The position numbers and the translations under genes were made by a program. Shown in pieces: positions 1-5,129 of a DNA stretch of 21,641 nt. The notes beneath the pieces are model-generated. The model did not search any database. It saw nothing but the letters and a program-made list of their open reading frames with translations, and was not told the origin of the DNA. Within the stretch, counting starts at the first letter, position 1. Each line of letters begins with the position of its first letter. This stretch comes from a virus, in IMG/VR virus record IMGVR_UViG_3300013126_002903, positions 1 to 21,641 of that record, one strand, 5' to 3'.

Positions 1-36
1 CCAAACGATGCGCCAATCGTGTCGGCACTCTTCCAT
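1..36 (-). CDS. Partial small ORF, cut by left window edge
   Basis: Only the first 12 codons are present (MEECRHDWRIVW), and the frame is open at the window edge. The start is well supported: a strong AAGGAGG ribosome binding site lies just upstream, inside the end of the preceding gene, and the ATG follows that gene's TGA by one base. This is the overlap style used throughout the leftward cluster. The product cannot be identified from 12 residues. Confidence 0.55.
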   Translation of the reverse strand, partial: MEECRHDWRIVW

Positions 37-37
37 C

Positions 38-244
38 TCACTCCTCCTTCGTGTCAGAGAGGCTATGCATGGGGCGATTTGCAGTGCGGTCTTTGCACCA
101 TCCGCACAACTCGTCCCTCTCGTGTAATACTATCCCGTCACATGGGTGAAAGTGGCAAATGAACGGGATATTAGCGTCAACCCAAGCAGAACGCTCTTTC
201 TCCGCCTCATCCTTTTCGGCGTGCGACCATGATTTGAGCATCAT
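38..244 (-). CDS. Small Cys/His-rich hypothetical protein (68 aa)
   Basis: The start ATG is preceded by AAGGAGG at good spacing; a second ATG directly follows, so the start is 244 or 241. The N-terminal third is charged and helical (KDEAEKER). The middle has C-H-F-H-P-C followed about 15 residues later by C-G-W-C, a plausible zinc-binding knuckle. Small Cys/His proteins like this are common in the accessory arms of tailed phages, where they often bind DNA or host proteins, but no family is recognised here. It is a member of the leftward small-gene operon. Confidence 0.65.
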   Translation of the reverse strand: MMLKSWSHAEKDEAEKERSAWVDANIPFICHFHPCDGIVLHERDELCGWCKDRTANRPMHSLSDTKEE

Positions 245-264
245 CGTTATTCCTCCTTTGTGTG

Positions 265-360
265 CTAGAGAGGACGGCGCGCCTTAAGGTCGGCCCATTG
301 GTCGGTGGTCATGGCTTGGCCGGCCCCATTCTCTGCGCGCAGCGCGTCGATGTCAGTCAT
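265..360 (-). CDS. Mini-ORF, 31 aa hypothetical
   Basis: The ATG at 360 overlaps the TGA of the upstream ORF (ATGA), and GGGAGA sits just upstream as a ribosome binding site. The peptide starts MTDIDALRAENG and ends DLKARRPL. The longer reading of the same frame, starting at 501, would run through most of the 61-aa neighbour and is unlikely. The support is the coupled start and operon context. No domain is visible. Confidence 0.4.
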   Translation of the reverse strand: MTDIDALRAENGAGQAMTTDQWADLKARRPL

Positions 361-542
361 ATCGGTTCTCCCGTGTCGGCCCACACTAATGGTTTGTCGA
401 GCCAGTGAGCACCCAGCCCGTCGCAGTTGCATTCCATTAATTGCACCTGACGACCAAATCGCCACGATAAGAACCGGGCACGATAACGAGCATTGCGACA
501 CAATCGGTGCTCATCTGGCAGTGTGTCGATGTCAGCGGTCAT
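357..542 (-). CDS. Small hypothetical protein (61 aa)
   Basis: The ATG at 542 has GAGAGG upstream and overlaps the end of the mini-membrane ORF 532-633. The protein is basic and aromatic in the middle (RNARYRARFLSWRFGRQ), followed by a CxC pair and a tryptophan-rich tail (GAHWLDKPLVWAD). It ends in an ATGA overlap with the next ORF, so translation is probably coupled. No family is recognised. A DNA- or RNA-contacting role is possible from the basic stretch but is only a guess. Confidence 0.5.
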   Translation of the reverse strand: MTADIDTLPDEHRLCRNARYRARFLSWRFGRQVQLMECNCDGLGAHWLDKPLVWADTGEPI

Positions 543-633
543 GGGGCCAATGCCTCTCTACAAGCGTTCCCACCCAGAACATGACGACTCCCACAATCGT
601 ACTTGACATGACTGACCACCAATCGATGTTCAT
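532..633 (-). CDS. Predicted mini-membrane protein (33 aa)
   Basis: This ORF encodes MNIDWWSV followed by one hydrophobic helix (about residues 9-25) and a charged tail ending ERHWPHDR. It is the first good ORF downstream of the phage-type promoter at 687-715, which supports its being a gene despite its size. The ribosome binding site is weak (GTGGA). It overlaps the 61-aa gene by 11 nt. The topology fits a single-pass inner-membrane peptide. A small holin or antiholin, or a superinfection-exclusion peptide, are possibilities but not shown. The competing frame (539-715) would use the promoter itself as coding sequence and is less likely. Confidence 0.45.
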   Translation of the reverse strand: MNIDWWSVMSSTIVGVVMFWVGTLVERHWPHDR

Positions 634-686
634 ATCCACGTTTCCACTTTACACTACTGCGTACCGAGTCCCCCGGCATCCTCTTA

Positions 687-715
687 ATCAAACCACACCA
701 CTTATCAGCTGTCAA
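687..715 (-). promoter_or_regulatory. Phage-type promoter P1 (leftward)
   Basis: On the minus strand TTGACA is followed by a 17-base spacer ending TGG and then TTTGAT, an extended -10 promoter. The downstream leader (TTTGAT, an A/G-rich stretch, then CCGGGGGAC) closely matches the leader of the rightward promoter at 14479-14507. It lies just after the stop codon of the transglycosylase-like gene and would drive the last five small ORFs of the leftward arm. Confidence 0.65.
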
Positions 716-722
716 TGTCTCC

Positions 723-1271
723 TTATGGAATCCCGAGCAGGTCGGCACATGTCCAACCACCCGCACCACCAAAGCGGCCTCTGTACTCTCGGATGTAGAG
801 TGCGGCCCGGGTGTTTACTAACGGATCGGACCACATCTCCTCGTTTAGACCAGCTGGAATAAACCAGCCATCCCACCCGGGTCTGCTCTTACCGATTTGG
901 TGGAAGCCGACACTATTGCCACTATCACCCTCAGCTAAGAGGTTTACCGTGTCTCTTCCCCCAGACGACTCACAAAATGCGATATCGGCCATATCCTTCT
1001 GCCACGTCGAGGGGACCCCTGCAGCAGCGTACACCAAAAACACTTCTCCCAGGGTCAACCGGGTCTTACCGTCCCATGCCGGTTGAGTTGGTCCTTGCCA
1101 CTCCCCGACTTCTTCCATGCCCGTCGTGACGTCTAGGACTACGAGTCGGTACCCGTGCCCGATCTGGCTCTCTTGACCTCTTCCTTGCCCTTCCGTAAAG
1201 CCACTCGCTGGGATCGATGCCAAAGCGCCGAGCAGCATGGCGTAAGACAGTAAAGCTGTTGTACGGACCAA
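723..1271 (-). CDS. Secreted transglycosylase/lysozyme-like protein (182 aa)
   Basis: This is a predicted peptidoglycan-cleaving enzyme. The chosen TTG start has AAAGGAG 8 nt upstream and gives a clean signal peptide (MVRTTALLSYAMLLGALASI then PASG). The C-terminal half has the layout of SLT/lysozyme-like domains: a helix ending in the likely catalytic glutamate, Glu101 in IAFCESSGG, then GDSGNSVGFHQIG, a DPLVNTRAALYI helix and a closing GGWTCADL. Proteins like this occur in phages as exported lysins or virion-associated muramidases. Its distance from the M23 lysis cassette suggests a separate role, such as entry or accessory lysis. A longer GTG start at 1292 is possible. The first 133 nt overlap the zinc-finger gene 1139-1453 in another frame. 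Confidence 0.75.
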   Translation of the reverse strand: MVRTTALLSYAMLLGALASIPASGFTEGQGRGQESQIGHGYRLVVLDVTTGMEEVGEWQGPTQPAWDGKTRLTLGEVFLVYAAAGVPSTWQKDMADIAFCESSGGRDTVNLLAEGDSGNSVGFHQIGKSRPGWDGWFIPAGLNEEMWSDPLVNTRAALYIREYRGRFGGAGGWTCADLLGIP

Positions 1272-1453
1272 GACATAAACTCCTTTCCGCACAACCGGCA
1301 GATACGTACGCCCTTGGTAAGCACACGCTGAACCCGGTTGCCGGGTTGGACCACATTACCCGCGAGCAAAGCCGCATCGTGGTTATAGTCGACATGTGGT
1401 AGAACACACACTCCACCCGGGGCGTACTCCCCACACGACCAGCATTCGTTCAC
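1139..1453 (-). CDS. Zinc-finger protein (104 aa)
   Basis: The GTG start at 1453 has AAGGAGG upstream and overlaps the previous stop by 4 nt (GTGA). Two Cys clusters are visible. One is CWSCGEYAPGGVC near the N-terminus. The other is CRLCGKEFMSWSVQQLYCLTPC, which follows the common phage pattern CxxCGKxF...QxYCxxxC and is followed by an Arg/Lys-rich tail. This suggests a small nucleic-acid-binding zinc protein; an HNH or endonuclease VII relative was considered but the catalytic His/Asn pattern is not clear. Its last 44 codons overlap the transglycosylase gene out of frame. The second Cys cluster lies at that junction, so the overlap appears genuine. Confidence 0.6.
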   Translation of the reverse strand: MNECWSCGEYAPGGVCVLPHVDYNHDAALLAGNVVQPGNRVQRVLTKGVRICRLCGKEFMSWSVQQLYCLTPCCSALWHRSQRVALRKGKEEVKRARSGTGTDS

Positions 1454-1725
1454 TTTAGTCCTCCTTGCATCAACCACAAAATAGCTGTATCTCGGTGAGA
1501 GAAACCGCCAACGCCACTATGTTGGTCTTCTGCTGACCAGCTAGTTCCGTGGTCGTGAACCCATCCGAGATCTTCCCCATCGATCCGTACCTTATACCAC
1601 TTTGCCGGATCATAGAAGGGGTGTACGGGCTGAATGCTGATTATCTGACACCGATCAAGCACGCGTCGTTTTTGAGCGTAGACGTGCCCGGGCTTCACTG
1701 CGAATGTGCTGCCGTCATGTTCCAA
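1450..1725 (-). CDS. Hypothetical protein, about 91 aa
   Basis: The protein has a compact beta-rich look (KPGHVYAQKRRVLDRCQIISI, WYKVRIDGEDLGWVHD), then GFSHRDTAILWLMQGG at the C-terminus. The start is uncertain. The TTG at 1725 follows GAAGG and overlaps the upstream 50-aa gene by 11 nt. An ATG at 1782 would add 19 low-complexity residues that are read through the neighbour, and a GTG lies inside. The stop overlaps the next gene's GTG by 4 nt. No family is recognised. Confidence 0.55.
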   Translation of the reverse strand: MEHDGSTFAVKPGHVYAQKRRVLDRCQIISIQPVHPFYDPAKWYKVRIDGEDLGWVHDHGTSWSAEDQHSGVGGFSHRDTAILWLMQGGLK

Positions 1726-1867
1726 CCTTCGGCGTTGTTGATGCTGTCGACTTGACGTAATGGGCGTACTCGATGCGTCCATCTTTCAGAATCCGGAACC
1801 AAAAAGCGTGGACTTTAACTTCTTCGTTCCCAAACTCCCCCACCAACCGAAAATCGCGAACTTCCAT
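1715..1867 (-). CDS. Hypothetical protein (50 aa)
   Basis: The ATG at 1867 has GGAGAGG three bases upstream. The peptide begins MEVRDFRLVGEFG and continues with an alternating hydrophobic pattern (VKVHAFWFRILKDGRIEYAHYVK) suggesting a small beta-sheet fold. It ends TTPKVGT. The TGA lies within the start region of the next gene (11-nt overlap). No family is recognised. The ribosome binding site and operon packing make it likely to be expressed. Confidence 0.55.
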   Translation of the reverse strand: MEVRDFRLVGEFGNEEVKVHAFWFRILKDGRIEYAHYVKSTASTTPKVGT

Positions 1868-1890
1868 TACCCTCTCCACCCCCCTAGTAT

Positions 1891-2124
1891 CTAGTTGGGT
1901 AAGTTGTCCTGTGAAAAATTAAACGAGTGTTTTGTCAGCTTGCGTATTTCCCGCCAGTCGCCGTCCCCATCTTTGGCCGAACTCGGAAAGTCATTCCGCT
2001 CTGCCCCACATTTTTTACACACCCCTAAAACTACTTTTTCGCCGTTCGGCTCCCCAAGTTGCCAGTGATGTGCCGTCCCCCCAATGCAATCAAGCAATGA
2101 ATTGGTTCTCTTTCTCGACTTCAC
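1891..2124 (-). CDS. Small zinc-knuckle protein (about 77 aa)
   Basis: The core HHWQLGEPNG...VLGVCKKCGAERNDFPSS is a recurring phage small-protein pattern: His/Trp, then a CxxCG knuckle followed by a charged F-P motif. Such proteins are usually unassigned and presumed to bind zinc. The start is ambiguous: GTG at 2124 gives 77 aa. A TTG at 2097, 10 nt after an AAAGAG and overlapping the previous stop by 8 nt, gives 68 aa and better fits the overlap style of this operon. Confidence 0.6.
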   Translation of the reverse strand: MKSRKRTNSLLDCIGGTAHHWQLGEPNGEKVVLGVCKKCGAERNDFPSSAKDGDGDWREIRKLTKHSFNFSQDNLPN

Positions 2125-2326
2125 TGGTCCAGATTACTCGGGGCCATTCACCTCGTCCCGGCCATTCCATTACGCGAAAAAACGCCTCGCAACCCATTCG
2201 ATTCGTTAGATAGCGAGCCATTTTCAGCGTCTTCCGCTTGTCCACTAGCACAACTTGATCGATTTGTACATCCCGCCAACGTTCGTCCGCTTCTTCCGGC
2301 TGTTTCAGCTGGATAGTGTAGTCCAT
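2090..2326 (-). CDS. Hypothetical protein (78 aa)
   Basis: The ATG at 2326 shares its A with the TGA of the 29-aa membrane ORF, so translation is coupled; a GTG directly before it (2329) is an alternative. The sequence is charged and mixed: an N-terminal beta hairpin (MDYTIQLKQ), RWRDVQIDQVVLVDKRKTLK, then GCEAFFRVMEWPGRGEWPRVIW. No known motif is visible. The C-terminus overlaps the following zinc-knuckle gene. Confidence 0.6.
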   Translation of the reverse strand: MDYTIQLKQPEEADERWRDVQIDQVVLVDKRKTLKMARYLTNRMGCEAFFRVMEWPGRGEWPRVIWTSEVEKENQFIA

Positions 2327-2415
2327 CACAAACCCCCATCAACAGCAATGGCTATCCCAAGTAGGACAAGCCACGCCGCAAGCGTGAACAGGAAAGACAT
2401 CCACCACTCTTTCAT
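2326..2415 (-). CDS. Mini-membrane protein (29 aa)
   Basis: This ORF encodes MKEWWMS followed by a single hydrophobic helix of about 18 residues (FLFTLAAWLVLLGIAIAV) and a short DGGL tail. GGGAGA lies 8 nt upstream. The ATG overlaps the previous stop (ATGA) and the TGA overlaps the next ATG, so it sits exactly in the gap between two coupled genes. That fit, more than its length, argues that it is translated. It is probably a single-pass inner-membrane peptide of unknown function. Confidence 0.5.
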   Translation of the reverse strand: MKEWWMSFLFTLAAWLVLLGIAIAVDGGL

Positions 2416-2594
2416 GACCGTCGTCTCCCGATGTAGCCATGTCCAGAAGGGGTGCCCTTCCGGTCCCATGCCCGCCAATGAAACGGACAAAACACAGCTT
2501 TGTTAATCGGGGTGCGCCGCCCTTCTTGGGCCTTTTCCCCACACGGCTTCCCGTCCGGCATGGCCCATTGACAGACGAGCTTTACGATGGTCAT
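2412..2594 (-). CDS. Small zinc-binding protein (60 aa)
   Basis: The sequence CQWAMPDGKPCGEKAQ followed by VFCPFHW gives a C-x8-C...C-x2-H arrangement, typical of small treble-clef or zinc-knuckle phage proteins. The ATG at 2594 overlaps the stop of the 27-aa ORF upstream (ATGA), and its own stop overlaps the next ATG in the same way. The C-terminus is basic (GYIGRRRS). It might act as a nucleic-acid-binding or host-modulating factor. The function is not known. Confidence 0.6.
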   Translation of the reverse strand: MTIVKLVCQWAMPDGKPCGEKAQEGRRTPINKAVFCPFHWRAWDRKGTPSGHGYIGRRRS

Positions 2595-2674
2595 GACCCG
2601 ACCCCGTACATTCTTCGCTCGAATGCAGCGAATCCGGCCGGCGCCTTGGCTCCATTTGCCGACATCTTTACCAT
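2591..2674 (-). CDS. Leader mini-ORF of the leftward operon (27 aa)
   Basis: This is the first ORF after the leftward promoter at 2703-2731. AGAGGAG lies 9 nt upstream of the ATG; a TTG three bases before it is an alternative start. The peptide is MVKMSANGAKAPAGF...RRMYGVGS, and its TGA overlaps the next ATG (ATGA). It has no recognisable domain. The very strong ribosome binding site suggests real translation, possibly mainly to deliver ribosomes to the coupled downstream genes. Confidence 0.5.
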   Translation of the reverse strand: MVKMSANGAKAPAGFAAFERRMYGVGS

Positions 2675-2702
2675 CAATTTACACTCCTCTCCGCTCCACA
2701 CC

Positions 2703-2731
2703 ATCAAAACACACCGGTTGCTGGGTGTCAA
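2703..2731 (-). promoter_or_regulatory. Phage-type promoter P2 (leftward)
   Basis: On the minus strand TTGACA, a 17-base spacer (cccagcaaccggtgtgt) and TTTGAT form an extended -10 promoter (TGT before the -10). The spacer differs at only 2 of 17 positions from that of the rightward promoter at 14479-14507, far beyond what promoter function requires. It drives the whole left-arm small-gene operon starting at 2674. Confidence 0.75.
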
Positions 2732-2924
2732 GTACTCTATTCAACCTACCCTCAGCCACATCTCGGGGCAAGGGCGATAGGAGCCGGGGCGGGATGGCGG
2801 ACCACCCCATAGGGGTGGGTCCTCCACCCGGTACCCCTTACCTCCCTAGTGGTCGGTCCTCCTGTCACTTGCCCGTAGATTTGTGGCTCCGTCTTGAATA
2901 ACCAGCCATTGATTCAGGGATATA
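2732..2924 (+). repeat. Divergent control region with inverted repeats, no gene
   Basis: Together with its flanking promoters this spans about 345 bases between the first leftward codon (2674) and nrdJ. No convincing ORF is seen. It contains an imperfect hairpin at 2799-2823 (GGACCACCCC, ATA, GGGGTGGGTCC), whose right arm could instead pair with ACCC..ACCCC just downstream (about 2826-2838). It also has an outer GGAGCC (about 2780) and GGCTCC (about 2885) pair, and a later GGTCGGTCC echo. This could be an operator, an origin-type structure or a mutually exclusive RNA structure in the nrdJ leader. No B12-box was convincingly matched. Confidence 0.4.
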
Positions 2925-2953
2925 TTGTGTCCGGAAAACTACGGGTGTATAGT
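2925..2953 (+). promoter_or_regulatory. Candidate promoter for nrdJ
   Basis: TTGTGT, a 17-base spacer ending GGTG, and TATAGT lie 68 bases upstream of the nrdJ start. The -10 is a 5/6 match, but the -35 is weak (3/6). It lacks the TTGACA and spacer conservation of the five phage-type promoters, so nrdJ and the primase may be controlled differently, for example earlier by host polymerase or with an activator. Confidence 0.4.
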
Positions 2954-3020
2954 GTGACTCGCCGCCTATTGTGGGGTGACGACGGGGTAGCAATTGAACG
3001 GAAGTAGAGAGGGGGAAAGA

Positions 3021-5129
3021 GTGCAACTTAGTAATACGGCTCGTCTTGTCTTGGAACGAAGGTACCTACGACCGGGCGAAACGCCGGAGCAGATGTTTGA
3101 GAGGGTAGCCAACGCCATCGCAGCAGCAGAGGCACCGGAGTACCGAAGCAGCATCGCTGCCGACTTTTACCAAGTGATGACCAACTTCGAGTTCCTGCCG
3201 AACTCACCCACGTTGGCAAATGCAGGGACGCCCGACGGCCAATTATCAGCCTGTTTCGTCTTACCAGTACCGGACGATATGGGTGGAATTTTTGCCACTA
3301 TCCGCAACATGGCTCTGGTACACAAATCGGGCGGAGGAACCGGATTCAGCTTTTCCGGGCTACGCCCTCGGGGATCGCCGGTCGGGCAGTATGGAGGCAC
3401 GGCTTCCGGGCCAGTGTCCTTTATGCGGATTTTCGACACAGTAGCCGATACCGTGCGCCAAGGCGGGATGCGGCACGGGGCGAACATGGGCGTCTTGTCC
3501 GTCGATCACCCGGACGTTGAGGAGTTTATCACGGCTAAACTAGACGGTTCGCTGACGAACTTCAATATTAGCGTTGGTTTGACCGACGCTTTTATGTCAG
3601 CAGTTCGTTACCACGAAAACCCGGAATATACCCGTCTCTGGAAGCTGATTTGTGAGTCAGCCCATCAAAGCGGCGATCCGGGAGTCCTGTTTATGGACCG
3701 AATCAATTCAAGTAAGGCGAACCCGGTTCCGAGTCTCGGTCCTATCAGGGCCACCAACCCGTGCGGTGAGCAGCCGCTCTACGATAACGACAGTTGTAAC
3801 CTAGGCTCAATCAATCTGTCCCGGTTCGTTAAGGACGAGGTTGGGTTTGATTGGCATCGTTTGGCACAAACCGTCTATCTAGCCGTGCGCTTCCTCGATG
3901 ATGTGGTAAGCGTCAACTGTGTACCGTTGCCCCAAATGGGAGTAATAAACGAAGGATTACGACGTATCGGCCTTGGTGTAATGGGATGGGCCGACGCCCT
4001 ATTCTGTCTTGGCATCCCGTACTCTAGCCAAAATGCCCGCGATGTTGCCAAGAAGGTGATGGGTTTCATCCAAGACCGAGCCGACGACGCTTCACGTGAT
4101 TTGGCTAAAGAACGCGGGTCGTTCCTGTTTCTGAATCAGTCGATTTACAGTTCGGAGCGCGCGTTCCGCAACGCAACCCGGACAACTATCGCACCGACTG
4201 GTACCATCTCGATCATCGCCGGATGCTCTAGTGGTATCGAACCGGTGTTTGCCTTAGCCTACAAACGGCAACACAAGCTTGATCACACAGACCCCAACAA
4301 AAACGTGTCCGCTTTCGAGATCAACCCAATCGTGGCTCGTAACCTAGCCGACAAGCCGAATGTTTTGGCTCAGTTGGTCGCTGGTGTACACATCTCCAAA
4401 ACCGAAGCACCAGAAAGTCTGGTCCGTGTCTTTGAGACGGCACACGACATCTCGCCTGAGGCACACTTGTTGATGCAAGCTGCCTTTCAGCAACATACCG
4501 ACAACGCCGTATCGAAGACCATCAACCTCTCCCATAACGCTACCCCGGAAGATATTTCGCGCATTTATCTGCAAGCGGATGAACTCGGGTTGATGGGAGT
4601 AACTGTTTACCGCGATGGCTCTAAAGCGGAACAGGTCTTCTCTGCTGTTTCCACACCGACTCCGGTTATTCCGGTCCGTCGCAAGCAACCGAAAACGCGG
4701 GAAGCGGTGATTCACAAGTTCCGCGTCGGCAACCACCAAGGATATTTGACCGTCGGTTTGAACCCGGAAGGCGAGCCGATGGAGTTATTCTTGAAAATTA
4801 ACCGGGAAGGGAACGGTCTGTCCGGTTTCGCTGACGCCGTATGTATTGCCACGTCCATTGGTTTACAATACGGAATTTCCCTCGACGTGTACGTGAAGAA
4901 GTACAAAGGTACCCGATTCGAGCCATCCGGCATGACGGGAGACCCAAACATCCCGAACTGTACTAGCGTCCTTGACTACGTATTTCGTTGGTTGGAACAG
5001 AGGTTTTTGTCACAGACGGTATCTACCGCGTCCGACGAACTAACTGAGGAATTCTGCCCGTGTGGCGGAATGCTTATCTTTGAGGAGGGGTGTTGGAAGT
5101 GCTATAGCTGTGGCGAATCCCGGTGCTAG
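3021..5129 (+). CDS. nrdJ: Class II (adenosylcobalamin-dependent) ribonucleotide reductase
   Basis: Reduces ribonucleotides to deoxyribonucleotides using a B12-derived radical, feeding phage DNA synthesis with or without oxygen. The protein has about 702 aa from the GTG at 3021, chosen because it follows GAGGGGG and places the family N-terminus (LSNTARLVLERRYL) at the start; a TTG at 2994 is an alternative. Visible landmarks are the redox cysteine in QLSACFV (Cys78), TNPCGEQ with the radical Cys248 and Glu250, the partner cysteine in DNDSCNLGSIN (Cys259), and APTGTISIIAGCSSGIEP. A Cys-rich tail (CPCGG...CWKCYSCGESRC) serves as zinc site and re-reducing dithiol. No ATP-cone is evident at the N-terminus. 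It overlaps the primase gene by 7 nt, so the two are one operon. Confidence 0.95.
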   Translation: MQLSNTARLVLERRYLRPGETPEQMFERVANAIAAAEAPEYRSSIAADFYQVMTNFEFLPNSPTLANAGTPDGQLSACFVLPVPDDMGGIFATIRNMALVHKSGGGTGFSFSGLRPRGSPVGQYGGTASGPVSFMRIFDTVADTVRQGGMRHGANMGVLSVDHPDVEEFITAKLDGSLTNFNISVGLTDAFMSAVRYHENPEYTRLWKLICESAHQSGDPGVLFMDRINSSKANPVPSLGPIRATNPCGEQPLYDNDSCNLGSINLSRFVKDEVGFDWHRLAQTVYLAVRFLDDVVSVNCVPLPQMGVINEGLRRIGLGVMGWADALFCLGIPYSSQNARDVAKKVMGFIQDRADDASRDLAKERGSFLFLNQSIYSSERAFRNATRTTIAPTGTISIIAGCSSGIEPVFALAYKRQHKLDHTDPNKNVSAFEINPIVARNLADKPNVLAQLVAGVHISKTEAPESLVRVFETAHDISPEAHLLMQAAFQQHTDNAVSKTINLSHNATPEDISRIYLQADELGLMGVTVYRDGSKAEQVFSAVSTPTPVIPVRRKQPKTREAVIHKFRVGNHQGYLTVGLNPEGEPMELFLKINREGNGLSGFADAVCIATSIGLQYGISLDVYVKKYKGTRFEPSGMTGDPNIPNCTSVLDYVFRWLEQRFLSQTVSTASDELTEEFCPCGGMLIFEEGCWKCYSCGESRC

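Noticed and set aside
539-715. 58-aa minus-strand ORF starting at a TTG after AAGGAG
   Set aside because: Its first codons are exactly the TTGACA...TTTGAT promoter and leader shared with other promoters in the window. The AAGGAG is only 3 nt from the TTG, and the membrane mini-ORF in another frame fits better.
305-862. 185-aa plus-strand ORF opposite the small-gene cluster
   Set aside because: It has no ribosome binding site, a Pro/His/Arg-rich shadow-like composition, and runs against several supported minus-strand genes.
2439-2901. Plus-strand ORFs of 113 and 104 aa upstream of nrdJ
   Set aside because: They have low-complexity Pro/Ser/Arg composition, no ribosome binding site, and overlap the leftward promoter and its first genes.
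2750-2990. Cobalamin riboswitch before the B12-dependent reductase
   Set aside because: Inverted repeats are present, but I could not match a B12-box or the conserved core. Only a covariance-model search could decide.
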